Shown piece after piece: positions 1-11,753 of a stretch of DNA of 64,000 nt (positions are counted from its first letter, which is position 1; every line of letters starts with the position of its first letter). The notes below the pieces were generated by a model, which worked only from the letters and a program-made list of their open reading frames with translations, was not told the DNA's origin and searched no databases. The stretch is from assembly GCA_039566865.1 (NCBI GenBank), contig CM076951.1:18485484-18549483 (forward strand). The letters run 5' to 3'. The position numbers and the translations under genes are program-made. Source of the DNA: Aurelia coerulea. Lineage: Eukaryota > Cnidaria > Scyphozoa > Semaeostomeae > Ulmaridae.

Positions 1-698
1 AGAAATTAATAGTTTTTTTCTCCAGGTGGTACAACCTAAAACTTCTAACATGCACAAAAAACAGATGTAGGCCAGGTACAGCCATCTTTCAAAAATTGTT
101 ATGAAATTTTTAGGCTGCTTCTTGTAACCTGGGAACTGGATTTGTTTCAACTGTTAATGATTCTTTTTCATGAATGGCTCTGATAGGATAAACCTTTGGA
201 GGATTTTTACGATTTGATTGGGCAAATTGTTTTGAAATTTAGTGGATCTATTTGACACTTTGATTACTTCATTGTGTTGAAAATGTCATGAATTGAATTG
301 TTTTGATGACTCTCAAAATTGACTGTTCAAAATGAAAGTATATTTGTAAACAATTTTGAAGAATGCTTACAGTGTATGGCAGTGTTTTGTAAATACAATT
401 TTCAGGCCTTTCAGTTATTTCTAATTATAAGACATATGCATCTATTGCATATCATTGCTTTTCAGGGAGTGAAGAACATGAGAAACTTTGTTCAATTCTT
501 GTAAATACCAAGGTTGTCAATGATATCAAACTATTGTCACAGTTTGTTCAAACAAGCTTTTTGGAGGGGTATCATTCCTTATTGAACCACTGGCATCCTA
601 AATTGTTGTATTTTTCATTCATTGGAACAAAATGCCGTATGTTATAAAAGTTAAAATCACCTGAAACCACCTGAAATCACCTGAAACCACCTGAAATC

Positions 699-1900
699 GG
701 CATGTTCTATCTACCGGACCCTCTGGACCATTGGACCATTGGACCATTGGACCATGCCGCAGACCCTGACCGCAATTTTGCTTCGCACTGTTTCTCTTGC
801 TGTAAATTCTTTCTATTATTTTCTCAGGGACGCCTTTAACCCTTGTTTTTATTATTAATTGCACTTTTCCTGAGAAAATGAATAAATTCCACCATTCTAA
901 TTGTTGTCTGCTGGATTCAACATTCTCAGTTGCGTATGATCAAACTGGTCAGAAATCTTTTGCTTTCAGAGGGGCTCTGCGGCATGTAGAATTGCACTGA
1001 AAGCACAAGCACATTGAAAATGCAGTTTTCTGACTTTGCAACCATGGTCTATTGTTGTAAACCTTACCCCATGGCAGCCCATCCAAATACTTAGCTAACT
1101 TTTGGACCTGCATTTTTAGGAAAAATACGAATTTCAGCGTCCCTGAAATGGTGATGGTGACGAGGGGCATTTTCCTCTTTCAAAAAGCAAACCAGACGAG
1201 ACCTTTCAGAATGAAAGGATTTTTTACGAATTTTTGGTGGATTTCCTTCAAAAGAAAAGGATTTTGGTCAAAGATGTACAAGATGTTTTGGTAATGAAAT
1301 GCCCCTCACATTGTGAATTGCTTGGTCTTACCTCAAATCATTGTACGGTATTATTTTAAATCACTGTACTCAAATGTTTTTGAGATCCTTTGGCTGTGTT
1401 ACAGCGCCTTGTCTCGGTGGTGACAGCACAGGCAGCACAGCAAGAGTGTGCAGAATACGCGAATTACTTCACATCCACGTATTACTTCAGAAAAACAGAA
1501 CAATTTGCATCCATTCTTTGTCTGGTTTGAACAGGTCTTAGACTTGTTCTTGCATCAGAGTCAATTCTTGCATGCATTTGATTTCAACTTCAGCTTTGTA
1601 TGACCAAATTCAAGCCAACTTTCTATTCTGGGGTATTGCTGCTTATTGTGTTGTAAACATTGACATTCCAAGGTTGTAAATCCCTCCTTGTTTCCTCGTT
1701 TCTTTTCGAACAAAAGGGTTATCTGCATGACTGAGACCATAAGAAGTTTCATTCAGCATAATTTCATTTTTACTCGTATGCAAAAGAGACAGCAATATAA
1801 CAGCGAAAATATCTTGGCGGCCAGCGGGTCGGGGTCTGCGGCATGGTCCAAATGGTCCAATGGTCCAATGGTCCAGAGGGTCCGGTAGATAGAACATGCC
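699..1900. mobile_element. Non-autonomous DNA element with 9-bp TSD, nested in the foldback element
   Basis: The ends are inverted repeats starting GGCATGTTCTATCTACCGGA; at least 31 bases match perfectly, and a tandem TGGACCAT run follows on both sides. The 9 bases CCTGAAATC lie immediately outside each end (690-698 and 1901-1909), a clean target duplication. No coding region is visible. The 9-bp duplication and GGCAT terminus resemble the element at 37323-38756. A Mutator-like origin is an inference from TSD length only. Confidence 0.8.
1162..1307. repeat. Short inverted-repeat element (GAGGGGCAT ends)
   Basis: GAGGGGCATTT at the left and AAATGCCCCTC at the right bound about 146 bases inside the 699-1900 element. 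Similar GAGGGGCATTTC ends occur at 5519 (plus) and near 55905 (reverse complement), so this is probably a dispersed small element family. No gene content. Confidence 0.45.
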
Positions 1901-3895
1901 CCTGAAATCACCTGAAACCACCTGAAACCACCTGAACTCGTCTGCAAATCATCTGAAACCACCTGTAAATCACCTACAAATCACCTGCAATCGCCTGTCA
2001 TTGTTTTCATGAATGGGAAAAAGTCTTATTGTCTTCAACTTTGATCATTAACACCTAAAAAGGCAAATAGTCCTACTGGTGTGATCGGTAGTTCTTAGGT
2101 CTCACACCTTTTGTCTCATTCAAATTGCTTTTTGGTCTCATTGGGCTGATTTTAGTGTTTTATCTAAATTGTATTGAAGCTAAGCTAGGTCCACACCTAT
2201 CCGGATATTTTTGAAAAGTTCTATGCTCCATATAAATTTCAAGACTCACGAGGTATTCCCCAATCTCGTCCCCAGAGTGAGTTTGTTGCTCTACCTCTAT
2301 GTTCTTTTGGCTTCGTGACCAGCGTATGACGTCAGAACACCCTGGGAACGAGGTTGGGTATTCCCAGTTATAGCAGCAACAACAACAACAACATTTGTAT
2401 GGCGATAACTACGAACTGGTTAGACTAATTCCAAAAAAGTCTCTTGTTTCGCTCCCCTCCCCCCTGCAGACTTGTCGCTACAACACAGAAGCTATATTCA
2501 ACAACAACAACAGCGAAAGTTAGAGGGACTTATGTAATGAGTCTACGAATTTGTATTATCAGTATATTTATAGGCCTATCAATATAAAAAGATCGGCATT
2601 CTGCATCCACACGAGGAGCATCTTTGAAATTGTCCACACGAAAACCCTGCGATACTTGAAACTGGGTGACCGAGAACGCCGTCCACCTGTGTGCATTTTA
2701 TTTTCTGTATGTCTCTCTTATTTATTATGTGTCTCTCTAATAAAGGTACCTTTTAACTGCAAAAATTGGTAAATTTTTGCCTCAATGTGCATGGCTTATT
2801 CGTGATGACAGTGTCAATGCAAAATGGAAGCCCTTTGTCGAGAAAAGGCTTGACTTCGAACAATACCGCAATTTTAGGCCCAAATATAAAAAAAACGTAT
2901 CAAGCAAACTGCCAGGTACATGAAAAATTAAGAAACTTTTAGTACTAAGTGTTGATCGAAGTTTGTTATAAAAAAAAGTGTATTCGAAACATAAGCTTTG
3001 TGGCGGCCATGACACTTAAATGCAAATTCCCTATATCTTGACTGTGAGTCGCAGTCTCGAACTCGGTCTCAAATTTTGAGTGATTTCGGTCTCGGTTTGG
3101 TCCACACGCATCTGGATATTTTTGAAAACGCATCTTTTTTAGCCGCTTTGGTTTCACGCCCGCAAGTGGACGGCGTTTTCGGTCACCCAGTTTCAAGTAT
3201 CGCAGGGTTTTTGTGTGGACAATTTCAAAGATGCTCCTCGTTGTGGATACAGAATGCAGATCTTTTTATATGAATAGGCCTATAAATATATTAGACTGAT
3301 AATACAAGTTTGTAGACTAATTGCATAAGTCCCTCTAACTTTCGCTTTTGTTGAATATAGCTTCTTTGTTGTAGCGACAAGTCTGACGGGAGACTTTTTT
3401 GGAATTAGTCTAACCAGTTCGTAGTTATCGCCATACAAATGTTGTTGTTGTTGTTGTTGCGATAACTGGGAATACCTCGTGAGTCTTGAAATTTATATGG
3501 AGCATAGAACTTTTCAAAAATATCCGGATAGGTGTGGACCTAGCTTAGCTTCTATAAAATTTAGATATACTAAAATCAGCCCAATGAGACCAAAAAGCAA
3601 TTTGAATGAGACACAAGGTGTGAGACCTAAGAACTATCGATCACACCAGTCGGATTATTTGCCATTTTAGGTGTTAATGATCAAAGTTGAAGACAATAAG
3701 ACTTTTTCCCATTCATCAAAACAATGACAGGCGATTGCAGGTGATTTGCAGGCGATTTACAGGTGGTTTCAGATGATTTGCAGACTATTTGCAGATGATT
3801 TCAGGTGGTTTCAGGTGATTTCAGGCGGTTTCAGGTGGTTTCAGGCGATTTCAGGTGGTTTCAGGTGATATTAACTTTTATAACATACGAACAAA

Positions 3896-5188
3896 GAGTC
3901 TGCCTGGATGAGGTATTTTGTTTCCTGAAAACTCTCGTTGGTAGATAGGTGTCCTACTTGACTGATCCAATGCCTAAAATTTCTTAGAAAACTAACAATG
4001 ATCTTGACAAATTTAGTTCTTGATTACAAAATGTCAATTCCAACATACAGCGTTTTGAAATATCAGTTTTACTTAGCTACATTGTGATAAGAAACCTTCA
4101 TAGTCTCGACGATCATTTGATTTGGGAAATTTTGAATGCGCTTGTTAAAGAGCCACTGCTGACATAAGTGCTTTGTGCGCCTAGAAAATTGAAAGGAGGT
4201 AAACAGCAATGGCGATGAAGAACAAGGTTTTGCTTGTACTTATTAACATTTATTGTTTTATATTTACGTCATTGCTGAAACAAGAGCTGAACATTTCACA
4301 CGTATTAACCACAATTCTATAGGCCCTTTCTTTACTTATAGCGTCTGTTTTATTATGTTAATTTGAAACACAGTCATCTGGAGGGCAAATTCGTAATTCA
4401 AACTTTGTATTTGAACCATTCGATATGGCAAACTAAACCGTACAACAACGAGAACAACAGGAAATAATCCACATATTTACGGATCACCCATCATCACTGT
4501 CCAAGAAGAAAGCGATGAAGATAATGATGGTGGAGGCAACAGTGGAATTGAGGTAGGCTTCTTTCCACATCCGCGATAATGTTGACAAGCTAGGTCAAAA
4601 AACACTTTCAGACACCCAGAAAGTCAAAGAAGCAATGCATTGTGGGATTCGCACAGGCGAAAAGCACTCATGTCAGCAGTGGCTTTTTAAGATAGCAAGA
4701 AGTTTTAGGAGCTTTTACACCATATTTACAGGCTAATTTTGTTGACATTATTGTCAACATACATTGCTGGCCCTACCCTAGGCTGTTGCCACTTGTTGTC
4801 ACAACAGTGGACTTTTCAGTGGACAGTGGACTGAACTGAACAGTGGAGGGATCAATCCTTTCAGATTCATTGTCCACTTCTGGCAAGACATGATCATCTC
4901 TCGTCCCACAAAAGAAGCCTTTAGCATGGCCTATAGCATTGACAAATTTGCTGCAATGAGAATAAAACGCATTACTATTTCCTTCGTAATACAGTACATT
5001 CATGAGCCACCTTGAAAAACACTATTTAACGAAGTGCCTTTCTGAATTTACACCAGTTCTGTATCGTAGAACTAGATTTAGATATCTTTGCAATTCTTGT
5101 ACCCCGTTTTGTGATGAAGCTTTGATTTCCTGCCAATACTCCGATTTAAAACACATTAGCAAATAGAGACACAGTATATTAGGCAGGG
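3896..5188. other. Intergenic or intronic stretch with one exon-like segment
   Basis: Mostly unassigned AT-rich sequence. One possible plus-strand exon ends at 4552 before GTAGGC: an open frame from about 4437 gives an acidic segment including ITVQEESDEDNDGGGNSGIE. No homologue recognised and no partner exon with matching phase was found, so this is only a candidate. Confidence 0.3.
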
Positions 5189-5203
5189 GTGTCCCCAGCC
5201 ACA

Positions 5204-5515
5204 GCATTCAAAATTCAATTGAAAAACCAGTTATCACAAAAATTTGAAGTCAATGGAAATTTACCTTCTCCCCCCCCCCCCCCCGTTTTTCTAAAAGATG
5301 ATGCTGATGATCCAATCTTTTGGTTTTCAGGAGATCTCTATGGTATGCAGGATGATATGGCTAATAATCTTTTCCGACAAAAACGCCTCAAAGTGACTGC
5401 AGAAGAGTTCAATGGTGATGCAAAAAAAAAAACATTTGTAGCTCAATTTTTATTCTTGCAAGCTCAGCCATTATCTCCAACTATTATGAGATTGGTATTA
5501 TACTGTATTGCATAA
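5204..5515 (+). CDS. Possible exon of an unrecognised gene
   Basis: An open frame of about 100 codons follows a CCCCAG acceptor-like site near 5200. It contains a polyproline stretch encoded by a C homopolymer at about 5270-5285, then an acidic segment (FLKDDADDPIFWFSGDLYG) and a lysine-rich segment. I do not recognise the family. The C run makes the frame unreliable because it is prone to slippage. It may belong with the open segment at 6540-6824. Confidence 0.25.
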   Translation, partial: AFKIQLKNQLSQKFEVNGNLPSPPPPPVFLKDDADDPIFWFSGDLYGMQDDMANNLFRQKRLKVTAEEFNGDAKKKTFVAQFLFLQAQPLSPTIMRLVLYCIA

Positions 5516-6539
5516 ACCGAGGGGCATTTCACTACGGAAATCTCGTACACCATGTCTGGAAATCCGCAAAATAATCCGGAAATCCTTAAGAAATCATCTC
5601 CAGTGCAGGGGTAGGAGCAAGCCAATCAAAGGCTTAGGTACAACACTCGGGACCAGATACGAATTCTTTCGAATTCAATACAAACTAGACAAACATTTCT
5701 TATTTCGAAGATTCAGATGCTGCATAAAGAGATTTGGCTTCATAATCATGCTAAATGCAAAACATTCCATCAAAGAAACTTTTTGGCAGAAGCCTCAACA
5801 GTTTCTATTAGTCCAATCAAGTTCGTGGTTGGGCTACCTATTCCCACATTTTAATTGCAAATTAAAAAAACATTGCGTCACAAAGTAATTTCAAGACAGT
5901 AATAGTCTGCAAATGCGTTATTCAAACCTTGATATCCCAGAAACTGAATAAGATATTGAAAACCAGAAAAGAGTACACACTCATACCTATGGCTCAAAAG
6001 GAACTGATGGTACTTTGCTGTATATCTGCAGTGGAAATTTCTTGAAATCTTGTTTTTTCCAAAATTATAGCAATTTCATTATTTTTGAAAAATATCGTGG
6101 AAAATTCAAATTGTTGGATCTTGAAGTAATAGAGGAAAAATGATATAGTCTTCAAGGAAATCATATTTACTAAGGTATTCCATATAGTAGCAAGCTGGAA
6201 TATTCAGCTTTTCTAGTGAATAGGATTTAGATACGCGATGACGTCATAGCATCAGATTTGATAAATGCTGTCATTTTGAAACTGATCGAGATATCAATAA
6301 ATTTCCACAGCAGATTTGCTGCAAAAAACCCGACGTTGCTTCCAAGCCATTTATTTCAAAGACAATTGTAAAAGAAGTTTACACCAACCATTTTAAAGAT
6401 TTGAGACCAATTATATGTTTGTTCTGTCTTATTTTTTAAACAAAGATGAAGGATATTCCATTTGAAATTGAATAAGAGGTTGTGACAGACCCAAGACATC
6501 TTAAGATCGGCTTACGTTTTATACTTCTTATATTTCAGA
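5516..6539. other. No gene seen
   Basis: AT-rich sequence with no convincing exon. A GAGGGGCATTTC repeat end lies at 5519 and resembles the reverse complement of the sequence near 55830-55905, suggesting a dispersed element remnant. A homologue-free 126-codon frame at 5508-5888 has no features of a gene. Confidence 0.4.
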
Positions 6540-6824
6540 TTGTTAACTAGAGTTCTGCTGTTGCCATTTAACGAAGTTGGCTTTGTGACATCATTTCAGT
6601 CAGGGATGGAATTTGATAACAAATTCAAAAATGCAAAGCGAGATGCAAGAAAAGGTCTACTTGTCTTGATGAAGCAGCATTCGGTATTTCAAGATGACAC
6701 AAATTGGCTAATCGATGAAAATGGCATCGTGAATTCCATAGATGGAAAGTTGAACGACGTGTCGGATCAACAATCAACAATGAATTACGGAAGAGCAAAT
6801 TTTCTACTGTATAAGGTAAAGTAG
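6540..6824 (+). CDS. Possible exon of an unrecognised gene
   Basis: About 90 open codons lie between an acceptor-like TTTCAG (6539, or alternatively CATTTCAG at 6599) and a GTAAAG donor after LLYK at about 6817. The peptide includes RDARKGLLVLMKQHSVFQDD and DENGIVNSIDGKLNDVS. No known domain was recognised. It lies directly upstream of the transposon at 6993 and may be an exon of a host gene disrupted by the insertions. Confidence 0.3.
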   Translation: MLTRVLLLPFNEVGFVTSFQSGMEFDNKFKNAKRDARKGLLVLMKQHSVFQDDTNWLIDENGIVNSIDGKLNDVSDQQSTMNYGRANFLLYKVK

Positions 6825-6992
6825 TATTACAATTTATGTGCCCAGAGCTCATCGGCGACCATCAGCAATACTGTAAGAAAACAAGTTTCTTGTGAAAACA
6901 CAACATGGACGATAAAGGGCTTTTCTCACCATTTCTGCGTTTTAGTACAGATATTGATATTGAATCAAATAATCTTTGATTCAAAGCTGCAG

Positions 6993-7299
6993 TATGGTGG
7001 CCGAGAACCGCCATAGCATTTTTTTCAATGTTTTTTTCAAATAGCAAAAATTTAACAGAAAAATATCGATTGAAACGAAATAGAATTGAAACAAATTTAA
7101 TTTAAATTGATTCAAACAAATTTAATTGAAACATATTCAAATTAATTAAATAAAAAACGAATTGAAATAAAATGAAATGCATTGAAAATTAAATGAAAAT
7201 GATTTGGAAGCAGCCTAGAGCCGCCATAGCACACAATGCTTTGCGCGTTATCAAACCAAAAGGAGGCTATAGCAACATGCTACTTTCCCGTTTTCCCGC
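6993..7299 (+). repeat. Left terminal inverted repeat of the alpha-kinase transposon
   Basis: 307 bases, matching the reverse complement of 11754-12068. It ends in a CCCGTTTTCCCGC block 64 bases before the kinase ATG at 7363, so it probably supplies the promoter of that gene (inference). Confidence 0.85.
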
Positions 7300-7362
7300 C
7301 GAAATAGAAGATTGAGATTAACAGCCCTCCACTCAACAGTTTATCACACGAGAGAGTTGACT

Positions 7363-8729
7363 ATGTCTTGGAACGAATTTAAAAAGAAGATCAAAGCAAA
7401 GAGAACTGGAAAAAATGGCTCGAATGTTGCTGGATCAAACATCCTACAAACGGGAGAAATAGTTGTGCAGCGCCTCAGTGCAGAAGTAGCGGGTAAGGCT
7501 CAAAAGTACACCAGAGTAGGGGCACGGGAATTTGTGCCCTATAAATTCCCAGACATTACGCTGGAAAACATCAAGGCAAGCTGTCTAAAGCATTTCCAAC
7601 CGTTCCCTGGCAACTGTAAATTAGAATGTGATATCCTAGCTGGAGAACAGGGCCCATCCTGCAAAACAATGGAACACATTCCAGACATGAAAGTTATTCA
7701 TGTCAGATTCGTGAAGCCCTCCATTGCAGAAGGAGATGGTAAGAAGGTAGATTCATTGTCGTCAATGCCACTACCTCCAAGGCTTTTCAAAAAGTACAAG
7801 GTGAATACTGACAGGTTGAATACTGCAAGTAATGCTTTTCTTCGGTCAGTTCCCAGCACAAGTACATCACTACTTGAAATTCCAGAGGAGGTATTGAAGA
7901 AGAAAAGGAAGTACCAGTCCATGTCAATCGTCCCAAACCCAAAGAGCTTGACTGTCACTGAGATGTTGAAGCTTGGCAAAATAGTGACTATATAAAATAG
8001 GAACTGCCATACAATTGTTCCAGTTCAATTTACAGCAGATGTCATGGTTGGCTGCATCCATTGATGTTCAAGTCAACATTGAGGAACAACCCTTTGGTAC
8101 TGGAGGATTTAGAAATGCTTACAAAGCAACATGCCTAACTCCCGGATTTCCAAAGCAATGGGTGATTAAGAAGTACCTTGAGGATGCAAAGAAGTCCATT
8201 GCCACATTAGGTATGACTTTGGAAGAACACAACAAAAAGGTGGTTCAAATGCATTTACTGGCCAAAAACTTTTGCGAGCAGTTGCAAAAAGAAAGTTCAG
8301 GACAGTGGAGATAACAATTATGGGAGATTTTTGAAGTATAATCAGATATACTATGGGAAATTGGAGAGTGGCGAGTGCATAACATTGGAGGAATTTATTG
8401 AGGGAAAGTTCACAAAGTACATGAATAATACTGGAAAGCTCTGTGTTGGACCAATGAATGAAGTTGGTCAGAAGGCAGAAAGTCTGGCTCATTTCTCGTA
8501 TGAGAAGTCTGATCAAAAGCTCATGATCACTGATATCCAAGGCAGTGGATACACATTATTTGATCCTGAGATTGCCTCAGCTGATGTTTTGGATGGTGAT
8601 GCAAACATCTTGTTCTGTGCTGGTAATTTAACTTCCTTTGCCATTAATGAATTCAAGGCAAACCATGTCTGTAATGAATATTGTAGAATGGCCAGATTGA
8701 GCAAACTTTGCAGCGTACCCAGTGAGTAA
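7363..8729 (+). pseudogene. Alpha-kinase (MHCK/EF2K-type) gene, frameshifted, transposon cargo
   Basis: Atypical Ser/Thr protein kinase family. The N-terminal part (ATG 7363 to TAA 7993, 210 codons, begins MSWNEFKKKIKAK) is a basic region of unknown role. The kinase domain follows in two other frames: 8015-8314 has the nucleotide-binding start PFGTGGFRNAYKA and WVIKKYL with the likely ATP-contact lysines; 8331-8729 has YYGKLESGECITLEEFIEG, the catalytic-loop-like DIQGSGYTLFDPEI and the zinc site H-V-C-N-x2-C (HVCNEYCRMARL). Two shifts break the frame, one between 7993 and 8020 and one near 8300-8313. All diagnostic blocks are present in order, so the lesions look recent or could be sequence errors. 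The gene starts 64 bases inside the left TIR and converges with the transposase. Confidence 0.8.
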
Positions 8730-9531
8730 AAGTAAGAACACAGAAACACTCTTTTGTCATTTTTGCTGATAGGTTTTGTTCTGTTTTATTTTATATAAAG
8801 ACATCATCAATCACTGTGAATTAAATCTATGCTTTAAATATGCGAATGCGTCTGCACAGTCACTTGCTTTCACTTGCAGTGGATCTTTTATTATTTCCTC
8901 ACATCTCCTTCGAAAATCAGGAGGCAAATAATCACAGCTAGTCTCAAGTACACCTGACATTGAAGCAGCTTCTTCCATTTGTTCTTCTGTAACTTTCCAA
9001 CCTGTTGCATATACAACTGAAATTGTCATATAGAACACAAATGAAACTTTCAAGTTTTAGCTATAGGAATGGGATCTGCAGGGGGTAAATTAGGTATGCT
9101 AGGGTAAAGTTGGTAATGTCAAAAATTGATTGCCAAAAGAGCAACATTCAATACTGCAAGGAGAGCAGTTCCAACAGGTATAACTAGAGAACGTCTGCAA
9201 CAAGATTTTTACCAATTTATTCAAATTTTAACTTGCCCATTTTACACTATTATACCCTAATCCATATTGCAATATCATGCTGGAATCTTACACCAAATGA
9301 AGCATGCTATAAGAATATTCCAAGCCTTGGGGTCTGGCAGAAAATCTGGAAATGTAAGCCAAAAACACTGGTCTTGAAAACAAAGTCACTATTTCACTGC
9401 TATACCAATGCATCAAGTGTAACAGGCTTTACATTCAAACAGTGCTGGTTTCTTATGTAAAAAGTGCTTTATAAGAATATTTATCTTAAGAATACAACAC
9501 TGCACAACAACAAGCACACTTGCAAAGTGTA

Positions 9532-10282
9532 CAGGGTGTTCCAGAAAAATTTTTTGACGTTTGATTAAATGTTAAAAAATAATGATAAAATATACAGGCT
9601 CCTGGTTAGATAGCCATGTTGCTAAGATTTTCAATTAATTTTAGACGCCAGAATCTTGCGAATCCGCTAAGAATTCACGGAGTTACAAGCTTCTGAAATT
9701 CAAGTTTGTGCAAAAGCTGAAACCAGACGCCCCTAACTGACTTGTTTTTCAAAAAGGTGTCCCAAGATTAAAGTAAAAGAAGACTGTCCAATGTTTTACC
9801 TCTCGTTGATATCAGAGCAAACCAAATAGGACTTCAAAAGTTATTTAATTCTTGTAACCATTGCCCAAATTTACTTGAGAAGGCAAGTATCCAAAAACAT
9901 GAAATGAAAACTTAGTCGATGAGAGACAGGACGACTCCAAATTGTGCTCAATAGGAATCCTCCAAGCATCCATAACCTTGATTCAATGTTAGAGAAGTTA
10001 GTTTATCTAAAGTGTCTTTTGAATTCCAGTTGATTTGCTTTGAATAAACAAGATTCTACTTTTACAAAATATGCAATTTAGGGGCCTCTGGTTTCAGCTT
10101 TCGTACAAACTTGAACTTTGAAGTCTCGTAACTCCGTGAAGAATTAGCCGATCTATTAGCTTCTGGTGTCTAAAATTAATCTAAAATCTCAGCAATATGG
10201 TTATCTTACCATGGAGCCTGTTCATTATTTCGTTATTTTTTAATATTTAATCAAACGTCAAACAATTTGTTGGGACACCCTG
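9532..10282. mobile_element. Tc1/mariner-like MITE with TA duplication
   Basis: The ends are CAGGGTGTTCCAG and its near reverse complement TTGGGACACCCTG; inverted arms extend about 200 bases (for example GACGTTTGATTAAAT and ATTTAATCAAACGTC). TA flanks both ends (9530-9531, 10283-10284). It lies inside the last intron of the minus-strand transposase, so it inserted without hitting an exon. The TA duplication and CAGGGTGT ends suggest the Tc1/mariner group; no transposase inside. Confidence 0.8.
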
Positions 10283-10977
10283 TAGATCAAATAAAAACAT
10301 CTACAGTATAAACAGCTTGAAACTCGTTTGTTTCATTTTAATCTTAGATTCTCAACATACCAATATCCTCAAATACTCACCAAACTTTTGTAGACCATAT
10401 GCTTCAGGAAAATCATATATATGGTCAGGGATACCATCTGGCAAATATGTACCTTTTTGGACTCGTATTCTGTGTGAATTCCAGACTACATCCTTAAAAA
10501 TGTTAATCTCATTCTGCACCAATGGGATCATAAGATAGGCCAGCAGCATTCTAGAAATGAACGGATGTCCACATTTTGCAAATCTTTCAATACGTATAGT
10601 TTGGATTTGGTCAATTGATTTTTGAAGGTGCGGTTCTGCAAGAATTTTCAAGAGTGTTTGGAAATCTAGGCACTGAGTACGGGTTCCAGCTCAGGCAAAC
10701 CATGCAACATGCCCTGTACCGTCGCTACTAACCAAAAAATTTGCTAATACTTCTTCAATTATAGCTTCAGCTGATCTGAAGAAATTTAAGTCATCATTTG
10801 TGTCAAGCAGTAGGACTTATGTTATAGAATTATACTGTATTGCCTACGTGGCGAATTGCCTACGTGTCTGTTTTCAATATTCATTGGGTTACCATTTCCA
10901 CTTTTTTAGTCACTCCAAATGTAGTCCATAGAGAAGTAGTTATAAATTAACATCCAAGGCTGACAATTTACCTGGTA

Positions 10978-11068
10978 ACGAGTATATGCTCGAAACGTAT
11001 ATGCTTGAAACGTCGTGTTTTCAACTAACGAGTATATGCTCGAAACGTATATGCTCGAAACGTCGTGT
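10978..11068. repeat. Tandem duplication, about 50-bp unit
   Basis: ACGAGTATATGCTCGAAACG and ATATGCTTGAAACGTCGTG recur in two adjacent near-identical copies inside the intron between the second and third transposase exons. No function seen. Confidence 0.7.
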
Positions 11069-11753
11069 TTTTAACATCTCAGCTACTTTAGGTACTTAAA
11101 TCATTTATTTATTATATTATCGTGAAAATTTACTTGTCAGTATCGTTGTGTGGGTTGTAGGTGCAACTCTCCAACAAGTACTTCAAGGGAACTTTGAAAT
11201 ATTTCTCAAGGCGTTCATGCAATTCTTTCCACCAACGCTCTATCTGAAAGCAAAGAATCAGCTACTTGAAAGAAAAAATTATCTGAAAAGAGATTTTCAG
11301 AATAGCATGACTTCTTGAATATATTGCTTATGTTATTTGCTTCAGCTTATTTGCCCTATCTTTCAGTCCCATTGGATCCAAGTCAAACATGACATCATAC
11401 ACGAGATCTCTTGGAACATTTAGCTTATGGACTTGTCTGACTTTTTGGCACATTGCCCTGTACCCAAGAAGCTTTCCAGGACCCTCTAATTCTTGGCGAA
11501 CAGCTCCTTGTACTTGATCGATGGATACATCTTTATCCACATGCTTTATACCAAAATAGCAGAGATGTCGCTGCAATGTTCTCAAACTCCAAGCATATTG
11601 TTTAAAGTCTCTTTCAACATAATCTAAAACTTCTTCATGTTGTAATCCAACCTCCACTTTTTCCATCAAATAGCTTTTTAAATCTGAATCAATTCTCCAC
11701 TTGTCATTCCGAATCCTAGCCATCTTCATAGTGCTACCAGAAATCAAAAGTTA

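Larger units (their letters stand above)
632..3888. mobile_element. Foldback element with about 800-bp inverted arms
   Basis: The left arm (about 637-698 continued at 1901-2690) is the reverse complement of the right arm (about 3168-3888). Both ends read GTATGTTATAAAAG outward-in, followed by tandem units of the type ACCACCTGAAATC, then a shared stretch with a CAA/TTG trinucleotide run (about 2380 and 3445). The central 2691-3167 is unpaired. GAACAAA occurs just outside both ends (625-631 and 3889-3895), a candidate target-site duplication, though the left terminus carries a few unmatched bases. No transposase is visible, so the element is non-autonomous. It is split by the insertion at 699-1900. 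Confidence 0.75.
8811..11729 (-). pseudogene. rve/integrase-type transposase, spliced, catalytic core deleted
   Basis: Four minus-strand exons fit. (1) 11729 (or ATG 11723) to about 11331: N-terminal DNA-binding-like region with YAWSLRTLQRHLCYFGI and GKLLGYRAMCQKVRQ. (2) 11243-11134, starting IERWWKELHERLEKYF after CTTTCAG and ending before GTAAAT. (3) 10550-10381, with LAYLMIPLVQNEI and VVWNSHRIRVQKG, donor GTGAGT. (4) 9001-8811, WKVTEEQMEEAASMSG to the stop. Exons 2-4 join in phase. Between exons 1 and 2 the segment that should hold the first two catalytic Asp residues is absent: only about 90 bases remain and no donor follows exon 1. The Glu block (IERWW) is kept. The protein should be catalytically dead. 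Confidence 0.75.

Noticed and set aside
7973..8021. A short intron to explain the first break in the alpha-kinase
   Set aside because: It would be under 50 bases with only a weak GTGACT donor; a frameshift is simpler, though cDNA could show otherwise.
8513..8749. Minus-strand frame opposite the alpha-kinase
   Set aside because: Shadow of the kinase coding frame.
8811..9053. Small secreted protein starting MKVSFVFYMTISVVYATG
   Set aside because: The apparent signal peptide is translated intron; the acceptor at 9002 and phase fit make it the last transposase exon.
10352..10651. Stand-alone 99-codon gene
   Set aside because: Only 10550-10381 is exon; the rest is intron read-through of the core-deleted transposase.
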